From: Tritrichomonas musculus
Lineage: Eukaryota; Parabasalia; Tritrichomonadida; Tritrichomonadidae
Direction of reading: 5' to 3'
NCBI GenBank assembly: GCA_039105265.1
Contig: JAPFFF010000013.1
Coordinates: 310,001-374,000 of the forward strand
DNA: 64,000 bases
Below, in pieces: positions 39,809 to 49,535 of the stretch (positions are counted from its first letter, which is position 1; each line of letters begins with the position of its first letter). A program made the position numbers and the translations under genes. The notes beneath the pieces were generated by a model. The model saw only the letters and a list, made by a program, of their open reading frames with translations. It was not told the DNA's origin and ran no database searches.

Positions 39809-40069
39809 ATGAAAATGACAACAAGAAACGTCTATGACTATGTCAATGAACTTCGCGCAAAATGTGCTCCAAATACTAAACAATGTAATTTCTCGATACT
39901 TTGTGACAAGTACCCAATGAAAGCAGGAGAATGGAGCTATTTAGGCAAAGTACTCTATGTCTCAATCAAGATAAAAGATAAGTGCCACAGATTTTATCCA
40001 GATAAGCTCAAAGAACCAAATGGTGGAAATAATTTCCAAAGAAGTTATTCGTTCTTCATGGTTGATTAA
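39809..40069 (+). CDS. Unknown small P5 protein
   Basis: 86 residues (MKMTTRNVYDYVNELRAKCA, then FSILCDKYPMKAGEWSYLGK). ATG follows an A/T-rich leader ending TTATCCAG. Its composition is coding-like. It may be the first part of a longer protein or a complete small one; no family recognised. It converges on the fibre-like piece at 40070-40240. Confidence 0.4.
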   Translation: MKMTTRNVYDYVNELRAKCAPNTKQCNFSILCDKYPMKAGEWSYLGKVLYVSIKIKDKCHRFYPDKLKEPNGGNNFQRSYSFFMVD

Positions 40070-40240
40070 TTGATATTTCAGAGAGATTCCTCCCAAATTT
40101 ATATCTTCTCCAACGGTCAAATCTTGTTCAATATCAGCTGTTTTGGCGCTTATTTCATCACAATTTATTGAGGAAGGATTCTTTGAGCCACCTATAAATG
40201 CACCGTCTAAAGCGTTCTGTTTAGTCAGTATTGCTGTCAT
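40070..40240 (-). pseudogene. N-terminal piece of a P5 fibre-like protein
   Basis: Minus-strand frame beginning MTAILTKQNALDGAFIGGSK and containing DLTVGEDINLGGISLKYQ and a short heptad (NHEERITSLE), the same kind of start as the P2 fibre locus (DSIHVKGDATIDGS...HEDRISTLEN). Only the beginning remains. Divergent from the gene at 40255. Confidence 0.5.
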
Positions 40241-40254
40241 TTTTCTCAAAATAA

Positions 40255-40644
40255 ATGCCTAAGACATACTTCATTACCAAGAAATACAACAATATTTTGC
40301 CCTCAGAATTCACCAATTCATTGAATAAACGATATATTTCCTTCCAATATTGTCGAGCCACCTGTAATGGATATCTGGACGGAGAAACAGAAATGCATGC
40401 TTCATTTATTCAAAGAGATGAGTACGAAGATTCTCTTGTCTGGTACGCCAATTTGACTCCTCCGGACGACAATAGGAAATACGAATTTGTCGGGACAAAA
40501 AGAGAGTTTAGGATATGGTTTACAGACGCAGAAGGGAACGAAATAAAGCCTGACAATTTCACTGTTTTCTTGAAGTTGGAACTGATACAAAAAAATATTG
40601 ATTTACTGTTTTTTTTTACGCGTAACCTGCTGGTACTGAATTAG
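40255..40644 (+). CDS. Conserved small Maverick protein
   Basis: 129 residues: KTYFITKKYNNILPSEFTNS, MHASFIQRDEYEDSLVWYAN, KYEFVGTKREFRIWFTDAEG. I associate this block pattern with a protein carried by many trichomonad Mavericks (memory, not searched). Its C-terminal few residues overlap the end of the convergent capsid gene. Beta-rich, function unknown. Confidence 0.55.
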   Translation: MPKTYFITKKYNNILPSEFTNSLNKRYISFQYCRATCNGYLDGETEMHASFIQRDEYEDSLVWYANLTPPDDNRKYEFVGTKREFRIWFTDAEGNEIKPDNFTVFLKLELIQKNIDLLFFFTRNLLVLN

Positions 40645-42504
40645 GATAATATTCGACTCCATTAACGCTCCAAGTGAAATATGTATCAGAACAGATCCAG
40701 GCCTCACAACTAGGTGGATGTTGGTCTGGAAAATCTGGGTCGGGAATAAAGTATGTGTCATCATCGCCACGATACATTGGCTGACCTCTGAACGTGACGG
40801 TTATTGAAGTACTTCCAGTATCTATTCCGTCAAATACATAGCCGGCATTGCTCCTTTCGAGTTGGAAATTTATACCAAAAGATGTCCCGTCTGAGCGGCA
40901 ATTTGTATATCGTTTTCCTGTTGCTGGGTCGTTTAATGGCTGTGTGAAAGAGTCTTCAAATTCTTGTGTGGCTTCTAAGGCTCCATCTAGTTCGTTTGCG
41001 ATAAGCTGATGTTGATAAAATCTTGCAGCATAAGTATTGGCAAATTCTGTGTCTGGATATGTTCTTTTATTGACTACAAGCTGGACATTTTGATACATAA
41101 TATTGTCGAAACAAGTAATGTCAGCAGAGATTTTGGAAACATCATCGTGATATTTGTCGAATTTCTCAATGGAATTGACTTACTGACTTCGAGACCGTTT
41201 ACTTTGGCAGTTCCTTCGAATATTTCTCTTGTCAGTTCCTGAGATGGAATCAATAAAGGAGTTTGTAATTCTCTGACAAGTCCTTGATAAACATCTGGTT
41301 TGAGACCAAAACCTGCCAAATTTGAACGACCCAATTGAATAGTTCCTCCAAGGACATCCAAAGTAATTTTCTCTGTTTTGAGATTTATATTGTACGATTT
41401 TGTTGTGGCAAGTAAGGCGCCTTTCAATTCACTTTTGATAATTTTGACGGTATCTCCTGGATCCAATGGTTTGTCTGGATTAGCTGATGCGATTAATTCT
41501 GCAAATTCTTTTTTATTGACATCATCTCTTGAAACTCCATATTTTGTAAATTCTTCGTCAGTATATCCGAAATCAATTGTTGGATGTTCCAAAACATCGT
41601 CATCATATACATTTGCGCCTTTGTATCTTTGGTATTCGATATGAAGTTTTTGTGAAGGAGTTGGTTTGGCAGAATAATGAGAAACAATAACAGACGGACG
41701 GCCTATTTGTGTGAATTTTCTTGATATTGGGATGACAGCAGGCATTTCTTCAGCAATTTCTTTGTCTTCCAAAAATTGTAGAGTTTCCTTAACGATATTT
41801 GGATTGATTTGTGCCCAGACAAGAGCGCGTAAAGATGTCTTGACCTCTTCTTCTATCTCTCCACAAATTGCGTTTGGATATAACTACCATGCCTGAAGAG
41901 CCAGTTGGTCGACAAATGGGATGGTCAATTCAATGGTAAATTTATGTGGTTGTCCATCAGCAATATCCTTTAAATCGACATAACAACCGCAAACTGAAGG
42001 GGAGAATTGACTGACATTTTCCCAAGTAGAATGAGAATATTTTGAAGTTGCTTTTGCATCACGAGGTTTGATGGAATTATAGGCGAAAGATTCTCTTTGG
42101 AGTTCGTCTTGTCGATATGCGCCTAAGAGTTTATCATTTATCCAGAAGCGACAATCTTCATAAAATTCTACAGCATTCTTGAATCCGACAAATATTTTCA
42201 TCAATCCGTTTGCGTCTGCAGATACGTCAATAGGCTGGGACAATTTAATGATGAAATCAAGGAGAATTGTAGTAAAAGACTTTTCAATTTGGGTGATTGT
42301 ATGTCCGGAATGAGATAATTTGATACGTGTTTTTGTGCCGACTGGGAGTGGGGCGTCTTTATCTTTGAACTTCTCCATGACGAAAGAAAATGTATTATCT
42401 CCTCCATTTCTTTGAATGAGATTTCGTAATTTTGACTGGAAAAATGAAAGAACATCGCCTTCATCATTTCCTAAATTTTTGGTCTGTGCGTTGTAGTAGG
42501 TCAT
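40616..42504 (-). pseudogene. P5 major capsid protein (broken, about two breaks)
   Basis: A second, distant type of Polinton major capsid protein. The N-terminal part has VGFKNAVEFYEDCRFWINDK (compare P1 GFKDAMDSVEKYEILSNG) and TIELTIPFVDQLALQAW where P1 has the LRRFLPL block. The middle part has the RKFTQIGRPSVIVSHYSAKP segment corresponding to P1 FVQIGDPAFMITDYESPRLK, and PLRNSTNITMMFPKS corresponding to a conserved strand. The C-terminal part ends in a CSDTYFTWSVNGVEYYPNS tail. Total length fits about 620 codons. Not one open frame. Confidence 0.65.
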
Positions 42505-42574
42505 TTGATTTAATATAAAAATGACAATAAAGGAGTTGTAAAGTTTGTTATATGAACATTTTACTTAAAAGGAA

Positions 42575-42880
42575 ATGGCATTCGGAAGTTGGTTTAAAAA
42601 CATTATTAACGGAGCAAAAAACGTAATTGGAAAAGCATTACCGGTACTGAAAAAAGGTGCTGAAATTGTGTTAAAAGTCGCTCCAGTACTTGGCGGGGCG
42701 ATAGGAGGACCTGTAGGAAATGTAATCAATAAAATAGGCGATTATGCAGGAAAATTTGCAGGAAACAAATCATTGGGAGTAAATGGAGCGGGGATAAGAC
42801 AGACAAATAATAGTTGGTCTCAGCAAATTAATGGTCCAGTAACTAATCCAGGAAGATTTGACATTTCTTTGTTGAAATGA
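42575..42880 (+). CDS. Minor capsid-like amphipathic protein of P5
   Basis: 101 residues (MAFGSWFKNIINGAKNVIGK, then ALPVLKKGAEIVLKVAPVLG and GGAIGGPVGNVINKIGDYAG). A Gly/Ala/Lys-rich amphipathic protein divergent from the capsid gene by 70 bases, of the same general kind as those at 5965 and 36604. Ends in NPGRFDISLLK. Membrane-lytic or capsid-lining role inferred. Confidence 0.55.
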   Translation: MAFGSWFKNIINGAKNVIGKALPVLKKGAEIVLKVAPVLGGAIGGPVGNVINKIGDYAGKFAGNKSLGVNGAGIRQTNNSWSQQINGPVTNPGRFDISLLK

Positions 42881-42921
42881 GTAAAATGGAATGATTTTGG
42901 GTGATTTTTATTGAAAAGGAA

Positions 42922-43037
42922 ATGAACGACATCAAGGTAATTGAGCCTATCTCAAAGCATACGAAAGAGTTTGATACAGTTGATGAATTCAATTTATACT
43001 ATAACAAGAATAAAGAAGAGATGGACGGACTCACGAC
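42922..43037 (+). CDS. Start of a conserved Maverick protein, fused to host DNA
   Basis: Begins MNDIKVIEPISKHTKEFDTV and continues DEFNLYYNKNKEEMDGLTT, a start I associate with a short protein common near trichomonad Maverick ends. The element sequence stops near 43037 where a host MAP-kinase gene continues in another frame. Only about 38 codons of the element gene are present. Confidence 0.5.
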
Positions 43038-43346
43038 GTTAAAGCAAGAAGATACATGGAATCACTTCCTCACAGAGACCCAATTGATTGGGCACAGGCA
43101 CTTCGTGGAGCTACAGAAGAAGAAATTGATCTTATTTCAAAGATGATTTGTTGGGACCCAACTAAAAGAATTTCAGTAGATGAAGCTGTTGAGCATCCAT
43201 ACTTTGCAAAGCTTCATGATCCATTTGATGAACCTATTGCATACCCAGTTGATGAATTTGATTTCGAGAGAAATGATATTACAATGGATCAAATGAGAAG
43301 AGAAGTTTGGAGAGAAGTTCTTCACTATAATCCAAAATCACGCTAA
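43038..43346 (+). pseudogene. 3' remnant of a host MAP kinase gene
   Basis: Encodes VKARRYMESLPHRDPIDWAQ, then LISKMICWDPTKRISVDEAV and EHPYFAKLHDPFDEP, which is the C-terminal lobe of an ERK-type MAP kinase (the KARRYxxSLP, L(I)xKML.(D/W)P.KRI and HPY(F/L)..LHDP.DEP blocks are diagnostic). The last 40 residues (DFERNDITMDQMRREVWREV) are the usual C-terminal helix, then a stop at 43344-43346. The N-terminal lobe, the catalytic loop and the TxY activation site are missing because P5 DNA lies directly upstream. Not expected to be active. Confidence 0.88.
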
Positions 43347-43463
43347 AATATTTTTTTTTTCATTAATGATATAATATCATTAATCCAATTGTAATTAATT
43401 TGCCATAAAGATTCAGCCTCATTTATTTAATATTATCATTCTTTTTTTAATTTGTTCATAATA

Positions 43464-44315
43464 CAGCCGTTTAGGAAATAGAATTTTTTTTAGGAAATAG
43501 ATTAACAACGATCATTTTACATTCAATTTTCAATTTAACAAAATACGATTTTTTTAGAGAACAAAGGAGTATGTACCTTGTTTTATTATTACAAATAGTT
43601 ATATATATAATAATAAATATAACTATGATGATTAATTTATTAAAGAATATTCTAAGATACATCAAATATTAGATTTTCATATAATTTTATTTTTCTAATT
43701 AAAAAGCTGATGTATGCTTAATTAAACATCATAAAATATTCATTTTTTTAAGTTTTACTAATATTTATTGAAAAAAATAATAATTAGTTAAAATTAGTAG
43801 AAAAAATGAAACGACAAGGAAAACAAGCATAATAATAATTTATAAAATGTTCAAATATGAAAGTGTAATATATCTGTTTTTTAAAATAGGTAATATTAGT
43901 ATTAAATTTAAAAAAAAAACTTGAAATTTTCTCATTCACTTGGAAAAATTATCAGATATAATGATAAAAAAGTTTTATAGTCACATCAACATGAAAATAT
44001 GATCAATCTTCAAAGATGAAATATTGTTGAAATATTTGAAGTTTTCTAAAAAATGATGTAAAGGCTTCATTCTTCTTTCACAATCTGAAATATCGATATA
44101 CATTCATTTGGAACAAGATTTTTTTGAAATTATTCTTCTTATGCATAGAAATATCATCTGAACTTTAAAAAAATTTATAGAATTGAATACAAAATGATCG
44201 TTGCTAATTATTTTCATAAAAAAAAATTATTTCCTCAAAAATTAATCGGCTTTGTAAACCATTCAAATTTTGCTTTTTTATTTCCTAAAATTTTTTTTTA
44301 TTTCCTAAACGGCTG
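43464..44315. mobile_element. MITE, 852 bp, TA-flanked, CAG-starting inverted repeats
   Basis: Starts CAGCCGTTTAGGAAATA and ends with its reverse complement, with TA on each side (43462-43463 and 44316-44317). A second, inner copy of TTTAGGAAATA lies just inside each end. No ORF inside beyond chance frames. TA duplication and CAG...CTG ends are features of the Tc1/mariner/pogo superfamily. The same element is present in the inverted SAC locus (from 63886 on), so it predates that duplication. Confidence 0.8.
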
Positions 44316-47300
44316 TACATAGATAATCATTCTTTATTTAATGAAAAGAAGACCAATTTTTGAGAAAATTGAAAAAAATATTTGAATGGTTATTTTCAAT
44401 AAAAACTCAAAAAAATTCAACGTTTTATATTTTTTTAAAGTTTCATCAATCTGATTTTTCTTGAATGCATTCAGTTAAAATTCCAAGCTCAGAAGTCGTT
44501 ATTTATGAAACACAAGGTAATGGCGTAATTCTTCTTGTTAAAAAAGCTTCTGATCAAAAATATTATTTATTTCTTATAAATTCAATAAATGGAGCAATTA
44601 CATTTGATGGTATTGAAGGATCATCAATATTCGATACAAAACTGCAAGCTCTTAAGTCAATGCAAGCGAATTTTAGTCTTTCGATGGACTCTAATCCTGT
44701 TGTCGCCCAAGCTTTGGTAGGCGCTGCTCGATATGGTCCAGTATTATATATTCTTGTTGTTAAACAATCGGCTCCAATAGCTCGAATTCAAAATGCTCAT
44801 ACTATTTTTTCTGTAACAGACACTGAATTTTATAAAATTAATTTGCATTTCCATCCGCCATTGACACAACAAGAACAAAGGAGAATCGACAGAATAGTTG
44901 AATTTCCTGTTGCAGAATATCATATGTGGTGTGAAACAAAAGATCTAACTGTTCCCATATACTCAGATCAACATGATTCATCATTTTTATGGAATAAACA
45001 TTGGACGAAAGTATTTGAAGATTTAGGACAAAAAGATGTTTGTATTGAACTTCTTCAAGGAACAGCAAATACTGAAATCATTTATTTAAATTCATCTAAA
45101 AAAGGAATTTCGCGTCAGCAGAGTCAAACATCGCAAGAGACGCTTATAAATAGTGATCAAACACAGCAATTTAAACCTACTTTGAGTGCCAATGCGTCAG
45201 CAAATAATTTATCTAATTTTAACAAAGTTTCGTCCCAAAACAATATAAGTCGTCAGTCAAGCAGCACTGGATTACAAACAGAAGGAATGTTTTACCGTTT
45301 TACTATTATTTCAATTCGTGAATCCACAAATGGAGGCACTCGTTATTATGCAAGAGGCATTGATAAAGATCACCATCCAGCAAATGAGGTAATGTGCCAT
45401 CTTGTAGTTGAAAGCAACGATGGACACCTTTGGTCACACATATGGCGTCGTGGATCTATTCCAATTAAATGGAGTACGGTTCTTGCAAAAAATCTTCCTA
45501 CTGTTTCTATTTCTATTCAACCAGATTCAGGTTCAGATACTCATTTTTATTTTGATTACTTGAAAACATTTTTCCCCGAAAACATTTTCTGCATTAATCT
45601 TTTGCATAATCATTCGACCAATTCAGAATATCCTTTATGCCTTGCTTATCAAAGTGCAGTTGAAAGGCTTGAAAACATTAGTTATATAGAATTTGATTGG
45701 CATAAAGAAGTAAAAGATAAGGGAATTTCAGGTGCAGTTGAATTGCTTTATTGTTATCTTCCAGAAATCGAATTTACATATTCAAAAACCCAAACTGATA
45801 TTCCAATTGCCCAAAATTCAAATAATAATGCAAAAAATCCAATTCAAAAGCGTGGTTCAAAGCCAAGTATATTTTCATCTCTCTCAATTCTTTTTCCAAA
45901 TGAAATTTCAGATTCAGATTCACATACAAAACTCAATTTGGTTGACAATGAAAAAGTTCTTCTTCCAGAATTCGGCTGTCCTTTTACCAAAATACAAAAA
46001 TCAACTGTTAGAATCAACTGTATGGATTCTCTTGATCGAACAAATGTTGTTTCATTTTTTTATGCTACTAAAGTTGTCTCTAATATACTCGAGCAAATTG
46101 GAGTTTGTGAATCAATAAAAACATATGAACAGTTGATGCAGCTTCCATTATCAATTCGTAATTTCCTTTGCGAATCATTTTTAGGTATTGGTGATTGTGT
46201 CTCTTATTTATATACAAATACCCCAGCTTGTATGACAGAAATATTTCATGAAGTTGCTGAAGATGATATAAAAACTAAAAGCGATTCATCAATAGCTGTT
46301 AAGAGACGATATCATAATTTCTTAACAGATCGAAAACGTCAAAAAGCATATAATATGTTTCTTGGTAAATGCTTTGAACAGCATATACCAAATGTTGATT
46401 GCTCAGAACTTCCAATTTGCGTTTCAATGGGATCAGCTCAATTTATGAAACCATTTTTAAGTGATGGGAAAAACGCAATTGACCCAACAAATCTTTTGCA
46501 GATATCATCATATACGATTAATTCAGTTGGCTGTAAAGCAATAATAATGTTATTAAGTGAAATTTGCTATGTGACTGATATCTATATGATCATATCACCA
46601 CCAAATCCTCCTTCAACTGTTTCAATTAGCAGTTCTTTAGGATTTGGTATGAAAACGCCACTTGTAGAAAAAGTAGCACTGCCATTCGTTACCAAACCGC
46701 AACCAGTTTTTATTAAGATTCCACCAGATAGAAATAACTATGAGCTCAATATGATGAGGTTTTTAATATTCGAGTTTGAAACTCGAACTGTTGATAAGAA
46801 AATGAAATTTATTCAGCCAGATACAATCACTCTCTCGAATATTTTTGTGTTTGGAAGAAGAACATGCAATCCAAGCTCAGTTAAAAAATATTATAATTTC
46901 ACTTATCAAAATTTCCCAACATTTGACCAACAAAGTAAATTACATTCAAATATATCTCTTAATGAAATTTATTCAGCAAACCAAGATAATACAAAATTAT
47001 CAGCTGGACAATCAATGGAATCACTTTATCTATCAAGTGATTCATATGGTTTTCGATCAGCATCATCTATTCAATTTATGTCTCCGCCAAGTAGTCAAGA
47101 TATACCTTTTTCAAATCCAGTCAACACTTCGACCAGCAATATAGTTATTAATTTGCCACCACCAAGCTCGTTCACCAAAGAAAACATGAAGCCAGATGAA
47201 GTATTGAAAAACTTGAATAGGCATGATTTTATCGAATTTTTATCAATTATTCAATTCGAAGACTCTAGAATTACTCATCATTATGGGCGTCTCCAGTCAC

Positions 47301-48625
47301 TTAAAATAGCAGCTTTGCATGGATTTAATCCCCTCAATTTCAATATTTCAAATTATTTCCGAGATATTCCAGATATAAGCCCTATTGAACACAAATGCTC
47401 AGTGTGTGGCAAAACGTCATGCTGGCAATGTTTCTTATGTGACAAACATTTTTGTAAGAGCAAATCCTGTTCAAAACAAAATTATTTCCAAGAAGCTTTC
47501 TTTTTCAAGCAATCTAGTATTGTTTGTGATCAATGTGCAAAGACATTAGAAAAATACCGCAATGAAATTAAAAACTTACTTTTTGGTTATAAGAATTTCT
47601 TCGCACTTGAAAATCAAACAGAGGGTGATTTGAATGCACTCATGACCTCATTTATTAACGATGCAAAAACCAAGAAGATTGAATTGCTTAAACAAGAAAA
47701 CGAAAATAATAATAAACAATCTGCTCACTCGGGCTACATAACTGAGCTGAGTCTCGAACAACAGAAAGATCAAATTATTCAAAAGCCAATAGAAACAGAT
47801 CCATCAAGATTTCCACTCGCTTTCTTCATTGATACACTTAATCCTTCTTATAACCTCCTTCTTACGGAAGAAGGTTGGTCAATTTCAAGTGAAGAATGGG
47901 GAAAGAATTTCTTTTGTATTGCTCTTGGTTACAGATTAGAACTAACTTCACTTTTCGTAAAGGGAAGTGATGATTGTGTCATCAGAATTACTCAAGGAGA
48001 AGGCAAATCTGAATTGATGGAATTAAAAGCAAACACAGAACATAATTGTCAAGGCTTTTGTGGAAGACTTTTCAGTATTAACTTGGTATCTGGAACTCTT
48101 AACTCAATTTACTTCAAAGGGAAGAAAATTGCTAGAGCTGAAAATCGTCAAAAATTACCACCAGCAACTTCTAATCCTTTGAAATTGAAATACTTGAAGA
48201 CAAAAAATAATCCTATTAATACAAGTAAAATAATATCTACGGAATTAAGCAAAGATAAAAGTATAATGGGAGTCGTTCTTCAAAGCTTCAGTGGAATTCA
48301 TTCAATCTTAATTGAATTTTATAAATTACATTCGATTATTCCATTCAAAGTGATAAAAAGATATATACCTGAAACAGACAGTGGAAATGAATTCATAATT
48401 ATATTCAAGAAGCCTGTCGTTGGTGCTCGAGTTGACATTCAGGTTATTGATTCTGGTATTCTTAAAGAACCTAAAGTAATGTTGATTTAAATTGAATTGG
48501 AAAATAATATTCTTTATTGAATAATTATCTTGTTTTATCAGTACCGTATATTTAAAAACCTCATACTACTCTCAATATAACTTCATACTAAATCCATTCA
48601 ATTATTGAAATTTATTATAGTTTAA
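44201..48625 (+). repeat. Inverted duplication, arm 1 (SAC phosphatase locus)
   Basis: Every position x here corresponds to 108201 minus x in 59576-64000 on the other strand. The match stops at 48625/59576 on the inner side and continues past the window end on the outer side, so the arm is at least 4425 bases. No differences were seen in the places compared, and the encoded 1341-residue proteins are identical. Confidence 0.95.
44465..48490 (+). CDS. SAC-domain phosphoinositide phosphatase, copy 1
   Basis: 1341 residues. The SAC catalytic motif is VRINCMDSLDRTNVVSFF, with catalytic Cys519 and Arg525 (CX5R). The N-terminal SAC fold runs from about residue 20 to 650, interrupted by a Ser/Gln/Asn-rich insert at about 215-275 and another at 435-470. 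A Cys-rich region at about 978-1025 (CSVCGKTSCWQC..CDKHFC) probably binds zinc. The C-terminal 300 residues hold a beta-rich domain (GYRLELTSLFVKGSDDCVIR). The long C-terminus and the DSLDRTN form recall plant SAC9-type proteins; that match is from memory. It would dephosphorylate phosphoinositides on internal membranes. The start follows a T-rich leader (TCATCAATCTGATTTTTCTTGA). Confidence 0.9.
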   Translation: MHSVKIPSSEVVIYETQGNGVILLVKKASDQKYYLFLINSINGAITFDGIEGSSIFDTKLQALKSMQANFSLSMDSNPVVAQALVGAARYGPVLYILVVKQSAPIARIQNAHTIFSVTDTEFYKINLHFHPPLTQQEQRRIDRIVEFPVAEYHMWCETKDLTVPIYSDQHDSSFLWNKHWTKVFEDLGQKDVCIELLQGTANTEIIYLNSSKKGISRQQSQTSQETLINSDQTQQFKPTLSANASANNLSNFNKVSSQNNISRQSSSTGLQTEGMFYRFTIISIRESTNGGTRYYARGIDKDHHPANEVMCHLVVESNDGHLWSHIWRRGSIPIKWSTVLAKNLPTVSISIQPDSGSDTHFYFDYLKTFFPENIFCINLLHNHSTNSEYPLCLAYQSAVERLENISYIEFDWHKEVKDKGISGAVELLYCYLPEIEFTYSKTQTDIPIAQNSNNNAKNPIQKRGSKPSIFSSLSILFPNEISDSDSHTKLNLVDNEKVLLPEFGCPFTKIQKSTVRINCMDSLDRTNVVSFFYATKVVSNILEQIGVCESIKTYEQLMQLPLSIRNFLCESFLGIGDCVSYLYTNTPACMTEIFHEVAEDDIKTKSDSSIAVKRRYHNFLTDRKRQKAYNMFLGKCFEQHIPNVDCSELPICVSMGSAQFMKPFLSDGKNAIDPTNLLQISSYTINSVGCKAIIMLLSEICYVTDIYMIISPPNPPSTVSISSSLGFGMKTPLVEKVALPFVTKPQPVFIKIPPDRNNYELNMMRFLIFEFETRTVDKKMKFIQPDTITLSNIFVFGRRTCNPSSVKKYYNFTYQNFPTFDQQSKLHSNISLNEIYSANQDNTKLSAGQSMESLYLSSDSYGFRSASSIQFMSPPSSQDIPFSNPVNTSTSNIVINLPPPSSFTKENMKPDEVLKNLNRHDFIEFLSIIQFEDSRITHHYGRLQSLKIAALHGFNPLNFNISNYFRDIPDISPIEHKCSVCGKTSCWQCFLCDKHFCKSKSCSKQNYFQEAFFFKQSSIVCDQCAKTLEKYRNEIKNLLFGYKNFFALENQTEGDLNALMTSFINDAKTKKIELLKQENENNNKQSAHSGYITELSLEQQKDQIIQKPIETDPSRFPLAFFIDTLNPSYNLLLTEEGWSISSEEWGKNFFCIALGYRLELTSLFVKGSDDCVIRITQGEGKSELMELKANTEHNCQGFCGRLFSINLVSGTLNSIYFKGKKIARAENRQKLPPATSNPLKLKYLKTKNNPINTSKIISTELSKDKSIMGVVLQSFSGIHSILIEFYKLHSIIPFKVIKRYIPETDSGNEFIIIFKKPVVGARVDIQVIDSGILKEPKVMLI

Positions 48626-48719
48626 GGATAAAGTTGGATTTAAATTTAATTGAAAAAAATTGAATTTGCATAGAAATTATTGAATACGCATTGAATTTAT
48701 TTCTATAGGTATTCAATAT
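48491..48719. other. 3' flank of SAC gene and junction to P3
   Basis: 48491-48625 is shared with the inverted copy. It holds a 65-base stretch (GTACCGTATATTTAAAAACC...CTTCATACTAA) that recurs in diverged form at 57439-57500. From 48626 the sequence belongs to the P3 side. ATTGAATACGCA at 48679-48690 is also the inner end of both inverted repeats of the 51608-54208 element. Confidence 0.6.
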
Positions 48720-49535
48720 TTGAAGACAATAAAAAATGTTATTCAAAAACTAGGAGCTAAATTTGAAGCTTCAAATATAACAACGAAAGACATAACATTA
48801 CATTTGAATCGAAAGATGTTGAGACCAATCGAAGAGATTAATTGGGACCCAACAACAAATCCCTTCAAATATATCATTGATCAACAGTTTTACACAATCT
48901 CTCCAAATCCAAATGCTGCAACAACATTGTATACTGACTATAATATCACATCATCAAAAATAATCACAGCTGACAATATAACAACGATGAGAAGTGATTT
49001 AAATATAGTAGCGAATACACAAGATGTCATAGTTTATGATGTTGACAAGATAACAAAGCGAGTTGATAATTTAGATGTTGAAATGTCTGATGTCAAAAAT
49101 AGAGTTTCACATCTCGAGAGTAAAGTTAAATCATTGAACATCAAAACTGATATTGCTTTAGTATTAACAGCTGCATCAACTGCGTTATCGATTGGAAACA
49201 CTCTTGAGCTAACAGGTAAATATATATCAATTGGGATGGGAAAACTTAGGAATTTCATTAATAACGGATACACCAGATTAGCAACAACAGGTGGTGAAGC
49301 ATCCGAGGTTGAATTAGCAGCACTTGATTATAGTGAAAATTTACCACCTGTTCCATTCGAAGGAACAAGAATGACAAACACTGATGGATATGTTAAATTG
49401 AAATCATGGATTCATGCTGGTCATGTAAAACCAAAATTCAGTTCATTATATGCTGATGATAATGAAGAGAGCGCAAACAATCCACATGCGATGATTGTGT
49501 CATATGCGACGTTGGTATTTTTATTTCACAATTGA
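48720..49535 (+). pseudogene. Fragment of a Polinton fibre protein (P3)
   Basis: Strongly similar to the start of the P1 fibre: EINWDPTTNPFKYIIDQQFY, ISPNPNAATTLYTDYNITSS, KIITADNITTMRSDLNIVAN, then a heptad region (ITKRVDNLDVEMSDVKNRVS) and a hydrophobic Ala/Thr segment (DIALVLTAASTALSIGNTLE). Only this N-terminal portion is present, lacking the ALKSEIP-type repeat region. It overlaps the start of the protease gene by about 40 bases. Confidence 0.65.

Larger units (their letters stand above)
39809..43037. mobile_element. Polinton P5 fragment, a different lineage
   Basis: A cluster unlike P1 and P4: small conserved Maverick-type genes at 39809, 40255 and 42922, a second type of major capsid protein at 40616-42504 and a minor capsid-like gene at 42575. 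No polymerase, integrase, ATPase or termini. It joins P4 on the left and a host MAP-kinase gene at about 43037 on the right without a recognisable AGTAG end, so both sides are truncated. About three breaks overall. Confidence 0.65.

Noticed and set aside
45732-46118. Plus-strand 128-residue ORF inside the SAC gene (and its twin at 62083-62469)
   Set aside because: Shadow frame with Ile/Phe/Gln/Lys-biased composition inside a clear long gene; present twice only because the gene is duplicated.
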